The notes: a model not told the origin generated them from the letters alone. 41,589 nucleotides of DNA from a bacterium (GCA_021814545.1 JAKAID010000001.1:1-41589), one strand, 5' to 3'. Counted from the stretch's first letter, positions 33,166-40,362 are shown. Numbers and translations are program-made.

Positions 33166-33723
33166 ATGAAAAACAAAACGTTATGGATAGTGCTTGCGGT
33201 CGCGGTCGTCGTCGGGCTCTATGTATGGTCCGGGTACAACGGTTTTGTAGGGAAAAACGAGGCGGTAAATAACCAATGGGCGCAGGTGGAGGCGCAATAT
33301 CAGCGCCGCTTTGACCTCATTCCGAACCTGGTGGAATCGGTGAAGGGTGCGATGAAACAAGAGCAGGCTGTTTTCGGTGCGATTGCGGACGCGCGCACGA
33401 AGTATGGCGGCGCCGTTGGCGTGGATGCAAAGGTAGCGGCGGCGAACCAGATGGAGGGCGCGCTCTCGCGGCTCCTTGTGGTGATGGAAAACTACCCGCA
33501 GCTTACGTCATCAGAAAATGTAAAAACGCTTATGGTACAGCTTGAGGGCACGGAGAATCGCGTGAGCGTGGAGCGCCAGCGGTTCAATGACCTTGTGCGC
33601 GACCTGAATACTGCGATAAAGCGTTTCCCGAGTAATCTAATTGCGGGCGCGTTCGGATTCAATGAACGCGCGTATTTTGAGGCGGTAAAAGGTGCGGAGA
33701 ACGCGCCGAAAGTGAATTTCTAA
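33166..33723 (+). CDS. lemA: LemA family membrane protein
   Basis: A 185-aa protein with one N-terminal transmembrane helix (about residues 5-22) followed by the LemA helical domain: YNGFVGKNEAVNNQWAQVE, YQRRFDLIPNLVESVKG, ENYPQL and the C-terminal FGFNERAYFEA. Molecular function of LemA proteins is not settled; they are widespread and often paired with TPM-domain proteins, as here (7 bp to the next gene). The ATG at 33166 follows the -10 box and starts just before the membrane helix. Confidence 0.95.
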   Translation: MKNKTLWIVLAVAVVVGLYVWSGYNGFVGKNEAVNNQWAQVEAQYQRRFDLIPNLVESVKGAMKQEQAVFGAIADARTKYGGAVGVDAKVAAANQMEGALSRLLVVMENYPQLTSSENVKTLMVQLEGTENRVSVERQRFNDLVRDLNTAIKRFPSNLIAGAFGFNERAYFEAVKGAENAPKVNF

Positions 33724-33730
33724 CGCTGCG

Positions 33731-34609
33731 ATGTTCAAGAGGGCGGCGATATTCTTTTTGATAGCGGCACTCCCGCTCTTTGCGCACGCGTACACGAGTC
33801 CCGGGAAGCCCACAGGGTTCGTGAACGACTTCGCGGGAATGCTCACGGGCGAGGAGCGCGTCATGCTCGAGAGCAAGCTTGCGGCATTCGAGAAAGAAAC
33901 CTCGAACGAGCTTGCGGTCGTTACCATTCCGAACCTTGGCGGCGACACGGTCGAGAATTATGCGGTTAAACTTTTTGAGGAGTGGAAAATAGGCAAGGCG
34001 AAGAAAGACAACGGTGTGCTGCTGCTTGTATCGCGTGATGACAGAAAAGTACGCATCGAGGTTGGCTATGGCCTTGAGGGGGCGCTCACCGATGCGCAGA
34101 GCTATTGGATAATCCACGATGTTATCACACCGAATTTTAAAGAGGGGAAGTATTACGCGGGGCTCGATGGCGCGGCAACGAATATAATTGCGGCAACGAG
34201 GGGCGAGTATGTGCCCTCGTCTTCTCCGCAAAAGGAGGCAACCACCTCGCTCTTTCTTGAGTACTGGTACTTTATTCCGCTCGCATTCATGTGGCTTGCG
34301 AGCATCCTTGGGCGCTCAAAGTCGTGGTGGATGGGCGGCGTGGCGGGCGGCATTGCCGGCATCGTTGTGGGGGTTATTTACGGGTTTTTATTCTCTGGCA
34401 TTGTTGCCATCGCCGCACTCATCCCACTCGGTCTTCTTTTCGACTTTGTGGTCTCTCGCTCCTACAACCGCTATGCAACGGGGGGCGGGCCTATCCCATG
34501 GTGGATAGGCGGCGGGAGGAATGGACCAGGGAGCGGGGGCAGCTTCGGGGGCTTCGGAGGATTCGGCGGCGGCCGATCGGGCGGGGGCGGTTCAAGCGGA
34601 AATTGGTAA
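33731..34609 (+). CDS. TPM-domain (YgcG-like) membrane protein
   Basis: A 292-aa protein. A signal peptide (cut near HAYTS, about residue 20) is followed by a TPM domain (about 25-160: GFVNDFAGMLTGEERVMLESKL, ELAVVTIPNLGG, NGVLLLVSRDDRKVRIEVGYGLEGALTDA in segments). Two or three hydrophobic segments follow (about 177-235), then a Gly/Ser/Phe-rich tail ending in SSGNW. This is the classical partner of LemA. TPM domains have been linked to photosystem repair and acid phosphatase activity in plants; here a membrane-maintenance role is a guess. Confidence 0.92.
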   Translation: MFKRAAIFFLIAALPLFAHAYTSPGKPTGFVNDFAGMLTGEERVMLESKLAAFEKETSNELAVVTIPNLGGDTVENYAVKLFEEWKIGKAKKDNGVLLLVSRDDRKVRIEVGYGLEGALTDAQSYWIIHDVITPNFKEGKYYAGLDGAATNIIAATRGEYVPSSSPQKEATTSLFLEYWYFIPLAFMWLASILGRSKSWWMGGVAGGIAGIVVGVIYGFLFSGIVAIAALIPLGLLFDFVVSRSYNRYATGGGPIPWWIGGGRNGPGSGGSFGGFGGFGGGRSGGGGSSGNW

Positions 34610-34619
34610 TAACATACGC

Positions 34620-35309
34620 ATGACGTACACATTCGGGAAAACCATCGTTATTAATTTGGGCGGTTCGGTCATCGTCCCCGACGATATTAATATCAAACTC
34701 CTTACGCGGTGGCGCGAGTTCGTGCAGAAGTATGCCAAAAAACATCGGTTCATTATTGTGGTGGGCGGCGGAAGGCTCGCGCGCAAGTATCAGGAATCGG
34801 CTCGCGCGGTGCGCGCCATTGCGAACAGAGAGAGTGACAGTCTTGGTATTTATGCAACGAAGCTTAATGCAAAGCTCGTCCAGACCGTGTTCGGCAAGCG
34901 TGCGGGCGGCGAACTCATTGATGGGCCGGAGAAGATGAAGCCGCTTTCCGCGCCGGTTACTGTCGCGTGCGGCTGGGTGCCCGGTGCTTCGACCGACTAC
35001 ATCAGCGCGCAAATCGCCGCGCACTACGGCGCCCCCGAAGTCGTAATGGCGGGGAAACCAGCGTATGTTTTTAGCAAGAACCCCGACCAGTTCGTGGATG
35101 CGCGGCCCTACCTCACGCTTACCTGGGGCGAGTATTGGAACCTTATTCCCCACAAGTGGGAGCCCGGTGTCAACGTTCCCATTGACCCCGTTTGCGCGAA
35201 ATACAGCCGCGCGAACAAGCTTGCAGCGATCGTGGTGGATGGCCGCAATATCAACAATTTGCAGTATTTATTGAGCGGCGAGGAATTCGAGGGGACGATT
35301 GTAAGATAA
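34620..35309 (+). CDS. pyrH: amino-acid-kinase family protein, archaeal-type UMP kinase
   Basis: A 229-aa protein of the amino acid kinase fold, probably making UDP from UMP. The N-terminus (TIVINLGGSVIVPDDINI) and FIIVVGGGRLARKYQESA are closer to archaeal UMP kinases (GGSVLVP, VVGGGKLARKYI, as I recall the Pyrococcus protein) than to bacterial PyrH (GGSL, GGGN.FRG). The LGIYATKLNAKL segment fits the UMP site. The region that in archaeal enzymes reads TNVDGVY is altered to VMAGKPAYVF, followed by SKNPDQF. The start at 34620 begins at the conserved strand. It lies 10 bp after the TPM gene. Confidence 0.82.
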   Translation: MTYTFGKTIVINLGGSVIVPDDINIKLLTRWREFVQKYAKKHRFIIVVGGGRLARKYQESARAVRAIANRESDSLGIYATKLNAKLVQTVFGKRAGGELIDGPEKMKPLSAPVTVACGWVPGASTDYISAQIAAHYGAPEVVMAGKPAYVFSKNPDQFVDARPYLTLTWGEYWNLIPHKWEPGVNVPIDPVCAKYSRANKLAAIVVDGRNINNLQYLLSGEEFEGTIVR

Positions 35310-35371
35310 GGCTTGTTAAAAGCGTCTTACAGATAGCGGAGTTGTGCACCGCGGTACAAAAAGTCGTTTGG

Positions 35372-35377
35372 TATACT
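35372..35377 (+). promoter_or_regulatory. -10 box TATACT for the acidic exported protein
   Basis: TATACT ends 20 nt before the ATG at 35398; the leader is AT-rich with no Shine-Dalgarno motif. Confidence 0.55.
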
Positions 35378-35397
35378 AATAATATAAATACGCGAGT

Positions 35398-35934
35398 ATG
35401 AACACATCAATTAAAAAAGCCGCGACGGTAGCAATGGTTGCGGTTTTCGGTTTGCTGGGGAGGGGAGGAAGTTTTGTATCGAGCGCGCATGCACAGACCG
35501 CCACGGGGACGGTTACGAGCACGGCGACCGATACGGCGGTGACTGAGGCAACCATTTCGGATTTTATCCGAGAGCTTCAGGCGCTGCTTGCCAAGTACAA
35601 CACCGATATCACCGCGCAGAAGATATCAAAAGAGATATTGGGCGAAGAGAACAAGCACGCGGGTGACCAGTTTGGTACGAACACCGTCATCGACGGTGAG
35701 AAGCCCGAAAACGAGATAGAGCAGGAAATCGACCATGAGGTTGATACGGAAAGCCCTGAGAGCGAGAAACGCGATGAGTCCGAGCATGCGCAGATCCGCG
35801 AGGGTGAGGGCGAGGGGCGGGATAACGCTTCCTCGACCGAACAGCTCCGCAGCGGGGGCGGTGATCGCGGTGAGCAGGGTGGCGAGCGTAATGGCGAAAA
35901 CGGGGGTCAGTCTGAAGGCGAGTCTAATAACTAA
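35398..35934 (+). CDS. small exported acidic protein
   Basis: A 178-aa protein with a signal peptide (basic start, hydrophobic core, AHA|QT near residue 33). A Thr/Ala-rich stretch follows, then a helical segment of about residues 50-85 (ISDFIRELQALLAKYNTD), and from about 95 on a strongly acidic Glu/Asp/Gly/Asn-rich low-complexity tail. No known domain is recognised. The tail could bind cations or stay disordered outside the cell. It is followed after 5 bp by another small anchored protein. Confidence 0.8.
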   Translation: MNTSIKKAATVAMVAVFGLLGRGGSFVSSAHAQTATGTVTSTATDTAVTEATISDFIRELQALLAKYNTDITAQKISKEILGEENKHAGDQFGTNTVIDGEKPENEIEQEIDHEVDTESPESEKRDESEHAQIREGEGEGRDNASSTEQLRSGGGDRGEQGGERNGENGGQSEGESNN

Positions 35935-35939
35935 CAATT

Positions 35940-36425
35940 ATGCGCAATTATCTTACCGCAATCGTTACTGTAGTCGTTGTTGCAGCGTTCGTGTTCATCG
36001 TGTACATGCAGTGGAACGCGACTCCCGCGCCCGTCGCGCAGGTTCCGGAGGGAGTTACCACCACCGCACCCGTGCCCGCGGCTCCCGCGCGGCCGGCTGC
36101 GGCCATCACGTCCATAACGCTTGGCAAGCGTGTAGGGGCTGATGGTGTAGTGTCGCTTCCTGCGACCACATTCGGCACGAAGGACAGCATCTATGCAGGA
36201 CTCACGTTGCAGAACGCGCTCGCGCGCACCGCGATTTCCTACATCCGCACGTACAATGGACAGTACGTTGATTCGAAAGTTTCGCACCCCACGAAAGACG
36301 GCGTAACGAACTTTTACTTCAGCTGGGTGCTGAATGCCGGGGCAGTGCGAAAGGCGGGCAATTACTCGCTTACGTTCTACGTTGATGGTGTGAAGGCACA
36401 GACAGTGAACTACACGGTTCGATAA
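35940..36425 (+). CDS. small membrane-anchored protein, Ig-like/beta domain
   Basis: A 161-aa protein with an N-terminal transmembrane helix (about residues 5-24), a Pro/Ala/Val-rich linker (27-56) and a C-terminal domain of about 100 residues whose alternating strands (DSIYAGLTLQN, TNFYFSWVLN, GNYSLTFYVDGVKAQTVNYTV) suggest an Ig-like or beta-sandwich fold. Function unknown. It is likely co-transcribed with the acidic exported protein and ends at a strong terminator. Confidence 0.82.
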   Translation: MRNYLTAIVTVVVVAAFVFIVYMQWNATPAPVAQVPEGVTTTAPVPAAPARPAAAITSITLGKRVGADGVVSLPATTFGTKDSIYAGLTLQNALARTAISYIRTYNGQYVDSKVSHPTKDGVTNFYFSWVLNAGAVRKAGNYSLTFYVDGVKAQTVNYTVR

Positions 36426-36430
36426 AAAGA

Positions 36431-36456
36431 AACCCGCCTCAAGAGGCGGGTTTTTA
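36431..36456. terminator. bidirectional terminator
   Basis: AAACCCGCCTC-AAG-(G)AGGCGGGTTT, a long GC-rich stem with A-rich and T-rich flanks. It serves the plus-strand gene ending at 36425 and the minus-strand gene ending at 36457. Confidence 0.9.
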
Positions 36457-36975
36457 TTATTTTGGTGCGGGGTAATCTTCGCCGTACGAGGGACAGCCCC
36501 TCTTCTTCAAGCCAGCGTTCAGTCGCCGGAGCACGTGCACGTTTGGTGCTTCTTTGACTCTCATGAAGAGTGAGCGAGGGATTCGCTTCCCCTTCATGTA
36601 GAGGATGGTGCCTTCAACGTATGCGACCCAGCTTACGCCCTCGCCGCATCGCGCATGCATGAGCGACCGCTCGAAGTGAGCGAGCGCTTCCGGCGAGTCT
36701 TTCATCGCGTGGCGCTGGCCCACGTGGAACTCGGTGAAGCTTGCGAACCAGTGGTACCACTTTTCGCCGATGGGGAGCTGGGTGAGGCAACGCACGATGT
36801 TCGCGTCGCGCAGAAACACGAGATTCTCCTCAGAAGCATCTCGGTCAGGCGTTGCCTGGTCGAGCCCCATCAACGTGTCGTGGAGTTCTTGAAGGGAGAG
36901 TCTGCCGCCCGTGAGGCGCTTTTTCAGCGTTACGTAGGTGCCCTTTGTCCGTGCGGGGTTCCTTGCTTTCGCCAT
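36457..36975 (-). CDS. hypothetical protein with canonical SD and promoter
   Basis: A 172-aa soluble, basic protein (begins MAKARNPARTKG) of no recognised family; two widely spaced Cys, several Trp/His (KWYHWFASFTEFHVGQRHAM), no signal peptide or membrane segment. What stands out is its control region: TTGACA-17-TATTAA, a leader of about 34 nt and GGAGG 4 nt before the ATG, whereas most genes here lack any such motif. Its codons look richer in C-ending forms than those of the neighbours (impression, not counted). A stand-alone gene closed by the shared terminator. Confidence 0.82.
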   Translation of the reverse strand: MAKARNPARTKGTYVTLKKRLTGGRLSLQELHDTLMGLDQATPDRDASEENLVFLRDANIVRCLTQLPIGEKWYHWFASFTEFHVGQRHAMKDSPEALAHFERSLMHARCGEGVSWVAYVEGTILYMKGKRIPRSLFMRVKEAPNVHVLRRLNAGLKKRGCPSYGEDYPAPK

Positions 36976-36979
36976 AAGG

Positions 36980-37044
36980 CCTCCGTACCGCGAGCAGGTG
37001 GAGAGAACTAATTACTTAATAACACAAAAATTTGCGTGTGTCAA
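36980..37044 (-). promoter_or_regulatory. promoter and Shine-Dalgarno of the 36457-36975 gene
   Basis: Minus strand: TTGACA (complement of 37039-37044), 17-bp spacer, TATTAA (complement of 37016-37021), leader of about 34 nt, then GGAGG (complement of 36980-36984). Confidence 0.8.
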
Positions 37045-37053
37045 AACGTTTCT

Positions 37054-37371
37054 CTACGCGGCCCGCCATTGCGAACGCGCAAGGTCGACACGGATGCCGA
37101 TGAATATCACCCCCTCTTTAAGAAGCGCATTCTTTTTTGTGGCGATACCCTTGCCGAATGAGTAGCCGGTCAATGAGCCATCGGACGCTACCACGCGATG
37201 GCAAGGGACGACGCGTCTGTCAGGGTTCCGTTTCATGGCGTTGCCCACGGCGCGAGCAGCATTCGTGTTACCCGCAAGCCGTGCTACCTGGCCGTAGGTC
37301 GCCACCTTGCCTTTTGGTATACGCGCCGCCACCGCATATATTTTTTGAGTGAATGGGGAAGACGCGCTCAT
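37054..37371 (-). CDS. MGMT/ATL-like DNA alkyltransferase domain protein
   Basis: A 105-aa protein made only of the C-terminal DNA-binding domain of O6-alkylguanine-DNA alkyltransferases (FTQKIYAVAARIPKGKVATYGQVARLAG, AARAVGNAMKRNPD, VPCHRVV in order). The acceptor Cys is present (C57 in PCHR), unlike ATL proteins, where it is Trp or Ala, so it may be a minimal active methyltransferase or a nucleotide-flipping sensor. The ATG at 37371 excludes an in-frame extension that overlaps the transporter gene. Last gene of the HEPN-SMR-MGMT run (5 bp after the transporter stop). Confidence 0.9.
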   Translation of the reverse strand: MSASSPFTQKIYAVAARIPKGKVATYGQVARLAGNTNAARAVGNAMKRNPDRRVVPCHRVVASDGSLTGYSFGKGIATKKNALLKEGVIFIGIRVDLARSQWRAA

Positions 37372-37376
37372 GTGCT

Positions 37377-37712
37377 TTATCCGATTGAGAGGAGCACGAT
37401 AGAAATGAACGCGGTTACCACGCCGATGACTCCGAGCACGCTCAGTTTCTCGCTGAAGATAAAAACGCCGATGAGTACAGTCGCGAGGAGGCTCAGCACC
37501 GACCAGATAACTCCCACGATCGAGAGCTGATTCTTTTGTAATATTGCCGGCAGCCAGCTGAGTATCCCGAGCATGTAGGCGATGAGTACGAATGCAACCG
37601 ATGTCCATTTGGGCTCAAGTGCGAATTTTTTTGAGAGAAACTCACCCGCAGCAAAAAAGAGAGCCGAAATAATAAGCCAATAGAAGTAGTTGATGGATAA
37701 GATGAATTTCAT
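37377..37712 (-). CDS. small multidrug resistance/EamA-like four-helix transporter
   Basis: A 111-aa, four-transmembrane protein of EmrE size. TM1 carries a Glu in the right place (E24 in FFAAGEFLSKKF, compare the LAEVIGT region of EmrE). TM4 is VLGVIGVVTAFISIVLLSIG. SMR proteins exchange protons for cationic drugs or guanidinium; a half-size EamA lipid or sugar-lipid transporter is an alternative. The start ATG lies 7 nt after the stop of the HEPN gene, and the sequence is noticeably more AT-rich than the chromosomal genes around it. Confidence 0.85.
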   Translation of the reverse strand: MKFILSINYFYWLIISALFFAAGEFLSKKFALEPKWTSVAFVLIAYMLGILSWLPAILQKNQLSIVGVIWSVLSLLATVLIGVFIFSEKLSVLGVIGVVTAFISIVLLSIG

Positions 37713-37719
37713 GGTGATT

Positions 37720-38397
37720 CTATTTTTTTTGCCTAACCTTTTTCTTTTTGTCAAAATCTCCGAGATATCTATTGACGCGCTCATTCGAGTAATTGGCAAG
37801 TTTTTGTAAAAAATCCATATGCGTTTCAACGGCGCCCTTGTGTACGGGTTTTTTAGATTTTACTTTATGTGCGATGGTTCCGCGCAGTTTAATAAATTTT
37901 TGTAGCCGTCTCCGTGCATTGGTGGGAGTAATTGTATACCAGGACCAAGATTTTGATAGATTGTCTAATCCTATGAGATCTGAAAACAAATCGTCGATAT
38001 TTTTTGGCGATGGGGTATTAAACTCACCAAGAAATTTTTTTGATTTTGTAATTTTGTATTCTTTTAAAATACTTTTCCATCCGTTGCCGGCGAGTTCCAG
38101 TACTTTTAGGTCATTCTTGTCTTCTTTTACGTGCTTCGACAAACGTTTTTGGACCTCTTTCGGGAAATGGTCGGGGCTTGAGGCTTTTGTTAGCAATGAA
38201 GAAAACGCCTTGTCCGCCAAATCTTCAATAAAGGCCTCCCAACATGCAACGAGTAAGACAACACTGCTTTTGTTTAAAACTTGAATCAAACTATCCCTGC
38301 GGCCGCGTTTTTCTCCAGTTAAAGCCTCGTGCATAAGGAGGAGCGCCTTAACCTCTCCGAGATTTTCTTGAAAATTTTGAATGGGCTTTTTGATCAT
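37720..38397 (-). CDS. HEPN-domain protein (RiboL-PSP-HEPN type), possible RNase toxin
   Basis: A 225-aa soluble protein. The N-terminal helices include SSVVLLVACWEAFIEDLADKA in two segments, typical of the RiboL-PSP-HEPN family. The HEPN catalytic motif R-x4-H is present as R172-G-T-I-A-H177 in KLRGTIAHK. HEPN proteins are often ribonucleases in toxin-antitoxin, abortive infection or RNA-maintenance systems. The C-terminus is Lys-rich. The gene is AT-rich relative to its surroundings and leads the HEPN-SMR-MGMT operon. Its leader is long and structured, unlike the short leaders elsewhere. Toxicity and target are inference. Confidence 0.82.
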   Translation of the reverse strand: MIKKPIQNFQENLGEVKALLLMHEALTGEKRGRRDSLIQVLNKSSVVLLVACWEAFIEDLADKAFSSLLTKASSPDHFPKEVQKRLSKHVKEDKNDLKVLELAGNGWKSILKEYKITKSKKFLGEFNTPSPKNIDDLFSDLIGLDNLSKSWSWYTITPTNARRRLQKFIKLRGTIAHKVKSKKPVHKGAVETHMDFLQKLANYSNERVNRYLGDFDKKKKVRQKK

Positions 38398-38540
38398 AAG
38401 TTTTCTGGAGAAAGCGTTGAGGGAATCGAACGTCGCTCGTTCGCCACCCGCTCCTTAGAAACCCTCGGTTTCTAAACGCTCCTACAGGGCTATTTTCTAC
38501 ACGGGAGACCAGGTGTTCTCCCGACCCCCCGTTCGAATCC
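38398..38540 (-). promoter_or_regulatory. structured leader of the HEPN gene (possible pseudoknot)
   Basis: Minus-strand leader of about 140 nt with several exact complementarities. P1: 38413-38418/38475-38480 (6 bp). P2: 38456-38461/38469-38474 (6 bp, stacked on P1). P3: 38427-38432/38438-38443 (6 bp). GAGGG in the P2 loop (complement of 38462-38466) can pair with CCCTC (complement of 38419-38423), which would make a pseudoknot. A 7-bp hairpin lies at 38502-38508/38517-38523. The 5' end (38530-38540) can pair with 38422-38432 in 10 of 11 positions, competing with P3. This looks like a riboregulator, an antitoxin RNA or a riboswitch-like element; the ligand or partner is unknown. Confidence 0.55.
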
Positions 38541-38545
38541 TTCCC

Positions 38546-38551
38546 AGTATA
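38546..38551 (-). promoter_or_regulatory. -10 box TATACT for the HEPN operon
   Basis: Minus-strand TATACT (complement of 38546-38551), identical to the preferred -10 box in this window. The predicted transcript starts near 38539, about 140 nt upstream of the HEPN ATG. The -35 is weak. Confidence 0.5.
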
Positions 38552-38596
38552 GAACAAGCGCGAGATGGCATAAAGTCATCTCATGCTTGGTTTGTG

Positions 38597-38681
38597 CGGA
38601 GGGGGAGGGATTCGAACCCTCGATACCTTGCGGTATACAGTCTTTCCAGGACTGCGCACTAGACCACTATGCGACCCCTCC
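38597..38681 (-). tRNA. tRNA-Ser (GGA)
   Basis: Class II cloverleaf. Acceptor GGAGGGG/CCCCTCC with discriminator G, anticodon stem CAGTC/GACTG around CTGGAAA (anticodon GGA, reads UCC/UCU), long variable arm with TATACC/GGTATC-type pairing, and T arm GAGGG-TTCGAAT-CCCTC. CCA is not encoded (CAC follows), unlike the tRNA-Leu in this window. Confidence 0.95.
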
Positions 38682-38739
38682 AAGCCTGATTGTGATTGTA
38701 GGGGAATCGGATGCGATTTTCAAATAAATCCCGAAGAGG

Positions 38740-38745
38740 TATCAT
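38740..38745 (+). promoter_or_regulatory. possible -10 box for the gene at 38752
   Basis: TATCAT ends 6 nt before the ATG at 38752, which predicts a leaderless mRNA. Confidence 0.45.
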
Positions 38746-38751
38746 CTTTCT

Positions 38752-39390
38752 ATGACACGCTTACCGTATCTTCTTGTACTCGCGCTCGTGCTTACTATCG
38801 CGGCGATCGTCGGCGTCTATTATCTCGCCTCGCCCAATTTTTTTAATGGCACGGGGCGAGGATGTACGTTAGAGGCCAAGCAGTGCCCGAATGGTACGTA
38901 CGTGGGGCGCACGGGGCCGAATTGTGAGTTCACGCCTTGCCCGGAAAAGCAGATGTCGACTGATTCGTGGAAGAGCTACACCGATGCGGCGCAGCACCTT
39001 GAGGTGTTCTATCCGGAAACATTGCCTGCGACCTACATTCAAACCGTTCCTATTGGCTGGCCGCCCAAGGTGACCATCGAACCGAGGGCGTATTCTTGCG
39101 AGCAAAAAGGCGGTGGCGATGGGTTGCCCCAGGAGGTCGTTGAGCGAACAGCGAACGGGCGCTCGTATTGCGTGTCGGTCGTAAAGCAGGGGGCGGCAGG
39201 TTCCGTGTACGCAGATTACGTGTATTCAAAAAAGAAGGGGCTTGACCTTGTGAGCATCTCATTCGCGTTGCGCTATCCGCAATGTGGAAATTATGATGAA
39301 ATGGAGCGGGCGAAATGCACCAAGGAGCAGACCACGTTTGACCTCGATGGTATTGCCTTGCAGATTTTGAAGAGTATTCGCAGGGAATAG
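38752..39390 (+). CDS. membrane-anchored Cys-rich protein
   Basis: A 212-aa protein with an N-terminal transmembrane helix (about residues 5-27) and an exported remainder. Next to the membrane is a Cys motif, CTLEAKQCPNGTYVGRTGP followed by NCEFTPCP, a small disulfide-rich module of a style I associate with Patescibacteria anchored proteins (recollection, not searched). The C-terminal 130 residues are a mixed domain with three or four more Cys. No enzyme motif is seen. Monocistronic with a likely leaderless start. Confidence 0.85.
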   Translation: MTRLPYLLVLALVLTIAAIVGVYYLASPNFFNGTGRGCTLEAKQCPNGTYVGRTGPNCEFTPCPEKQMSTDSWKSYTDAAQHLEVFYPETLPATYIQTVPIGWPPKVTIEPRAYSCEQKGGGDGLPQEVVERTANGRSYCVSVVKQGAAGSVYADYVYSKKKGLDLVSISFALRYPQCGNYDEMERAKCTKEQTTFDLDGIALQILKSIRRE

Positions 39391-39414
39391 TAGTATTTAT
39401 CGCGTGTGTGTATT

Positions 39415-39484
39415 TTGACAAAACATACAAAAAACGTTATTATGTGCGCAGTTCGTTAGTATTCACACACCTGAACAAGGAGGG
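39415..39484 (+). promoter_or_regulatory. consensus promoter plus Shine-Dalgarno for the gene at 39490
   Basis: TTGACA (39415-39420), 17-bp spacer, TATTAT (39438-39443), leader of about 40 nt, then AAGGAGGG (39477-39484), 5 nt before the ATG. Confidence 0.85.
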
Positions 39485-39489
39485 TGGGC

Positions 39490-40362
39490 ATGACGGAAAA
39501 TCCGATCACGTCCGGACAGAAGAGAACGGTGGAAGGAATCATTCACGCCGCGCTCGAGGGCATGCTGAAAGGTGACGACCTCGACAAGGTGCGCATGCAG
39601 CGGCTCATCGACCGCGGCGAGAAGCTCACAGCTGGCATGCAGGAGCTTTTCCTCGACCTTTCGCGCGAGAATGCGTGGGAGAAGGAGGAGATAGAGGCCG
39701 CCGAGCGGAACTACCTTTATCCGGCGCAGTACGGCGTGAAGCCGATTGCCGAGCAGGTAGCCATCCTCACGCGGTACTTTCCCGAGCTCGAGACGTACGA
39801 CAAGCACGGGGATGAGTGGCCGCTCCCGCGGCGCGCAGAGGGGCCGTACGCCATTCCGAAGTGGACCAAGGTCGCGGGCACGTACCGCGACGCGGTCATT
39901 CGTGTGGCGCGTCTCATTGAGAAAACCGAGCGGTCCACGTTCGAGGAGTGCGACGTGCAGCTTGCGCGCACGGTGCACACCGCAGAGGTCCTTGACCAGA
40001 ATTTCGATGGGCAGCGCGACCACGACATCCGCATCGTCCCCGCGCAATTCGGGCGGGTGCATGCCGGACGTTCGGCGCGCCGTACGCGTGAGGTTTACTC
40101 CACGCGCGAGTTCGGCCTCGGCGCTTTCGAGGTGGGGTGCATGTTCCTCACGCATCCCGGACGGCTTGGCCACGTGGATTGGCACTGGATCGGCTGCCCG
40201 GGCGACGACGCGACTCTCGGCGAGCCTCTCGCAGAGATGAAGCAGGAACAGCTCGTTCCGTGCCTCATCTTCTCCGACGGCAAGATGCGGTTTGCCATGT
40301 CGGGAATGGGAAAGACCGCGGTGAATCTCGGTTATGCGACCGGGTTCGTCATCGGCATGTAG
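39490..40362 (+). CDS. hypothetical protein with canonical promoter and SD
   Basis: A 290-aa soluble protein I cannot assign. The N-terminal 80 residues are helical and charged (MTENPITSGQKRTVEGIIHA). The C-terminal half is more mixed, with QRDHDIRIVPAQFGRVHAGRS, WHWIGCPGDDATLGEPL and a closing GYATGFVIGM. No signal peptide or membrane helix. The ATG at 39490 is chosen over an in-frame GTG at 39484, because the GTG lies inside the Shine-Dalgarno motif. The promoter and ribosome-binding site are the strongest in the window, so it may be highly expressed. It has its own terminator. Confidence 0.85.
   Translation: MTENPITSGQKRTVEGIIHAALEGMLKGDDLDKVRMQRLIDRGEKLTAGMQELFLDLSRENAWEKEEIEAAERNYLYPAQYGVKPIAEQVAILTRYFPELETYDKHGDEWPLPRRAEGPYAIPKWTKVAGTYRDAVIRVARLIEKTERSTFEECDVQLARTVHTAEVLDQNFDGQRDHDIRIVPAQFGRVHAGRSARRTREVYSTREFGLGAFEVGCMFLTHPGRLGHVDWHWIGCPGDDATLGEPLAEMKQEQLVPCLIFSDGKMRFAMSGMGKTAVNLGYATGFVIGM

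Noticed and set aside
38408-38545. One or two degenerate tRNA genes
   Set aside because: T-loop-like strings GTTCGATTC and GTTCGAATC occur in opposite orientations, but their flanks do not pair into T stems and no cloverleaf could be built; they are explained by inverted complementarity within the HEPN leader.
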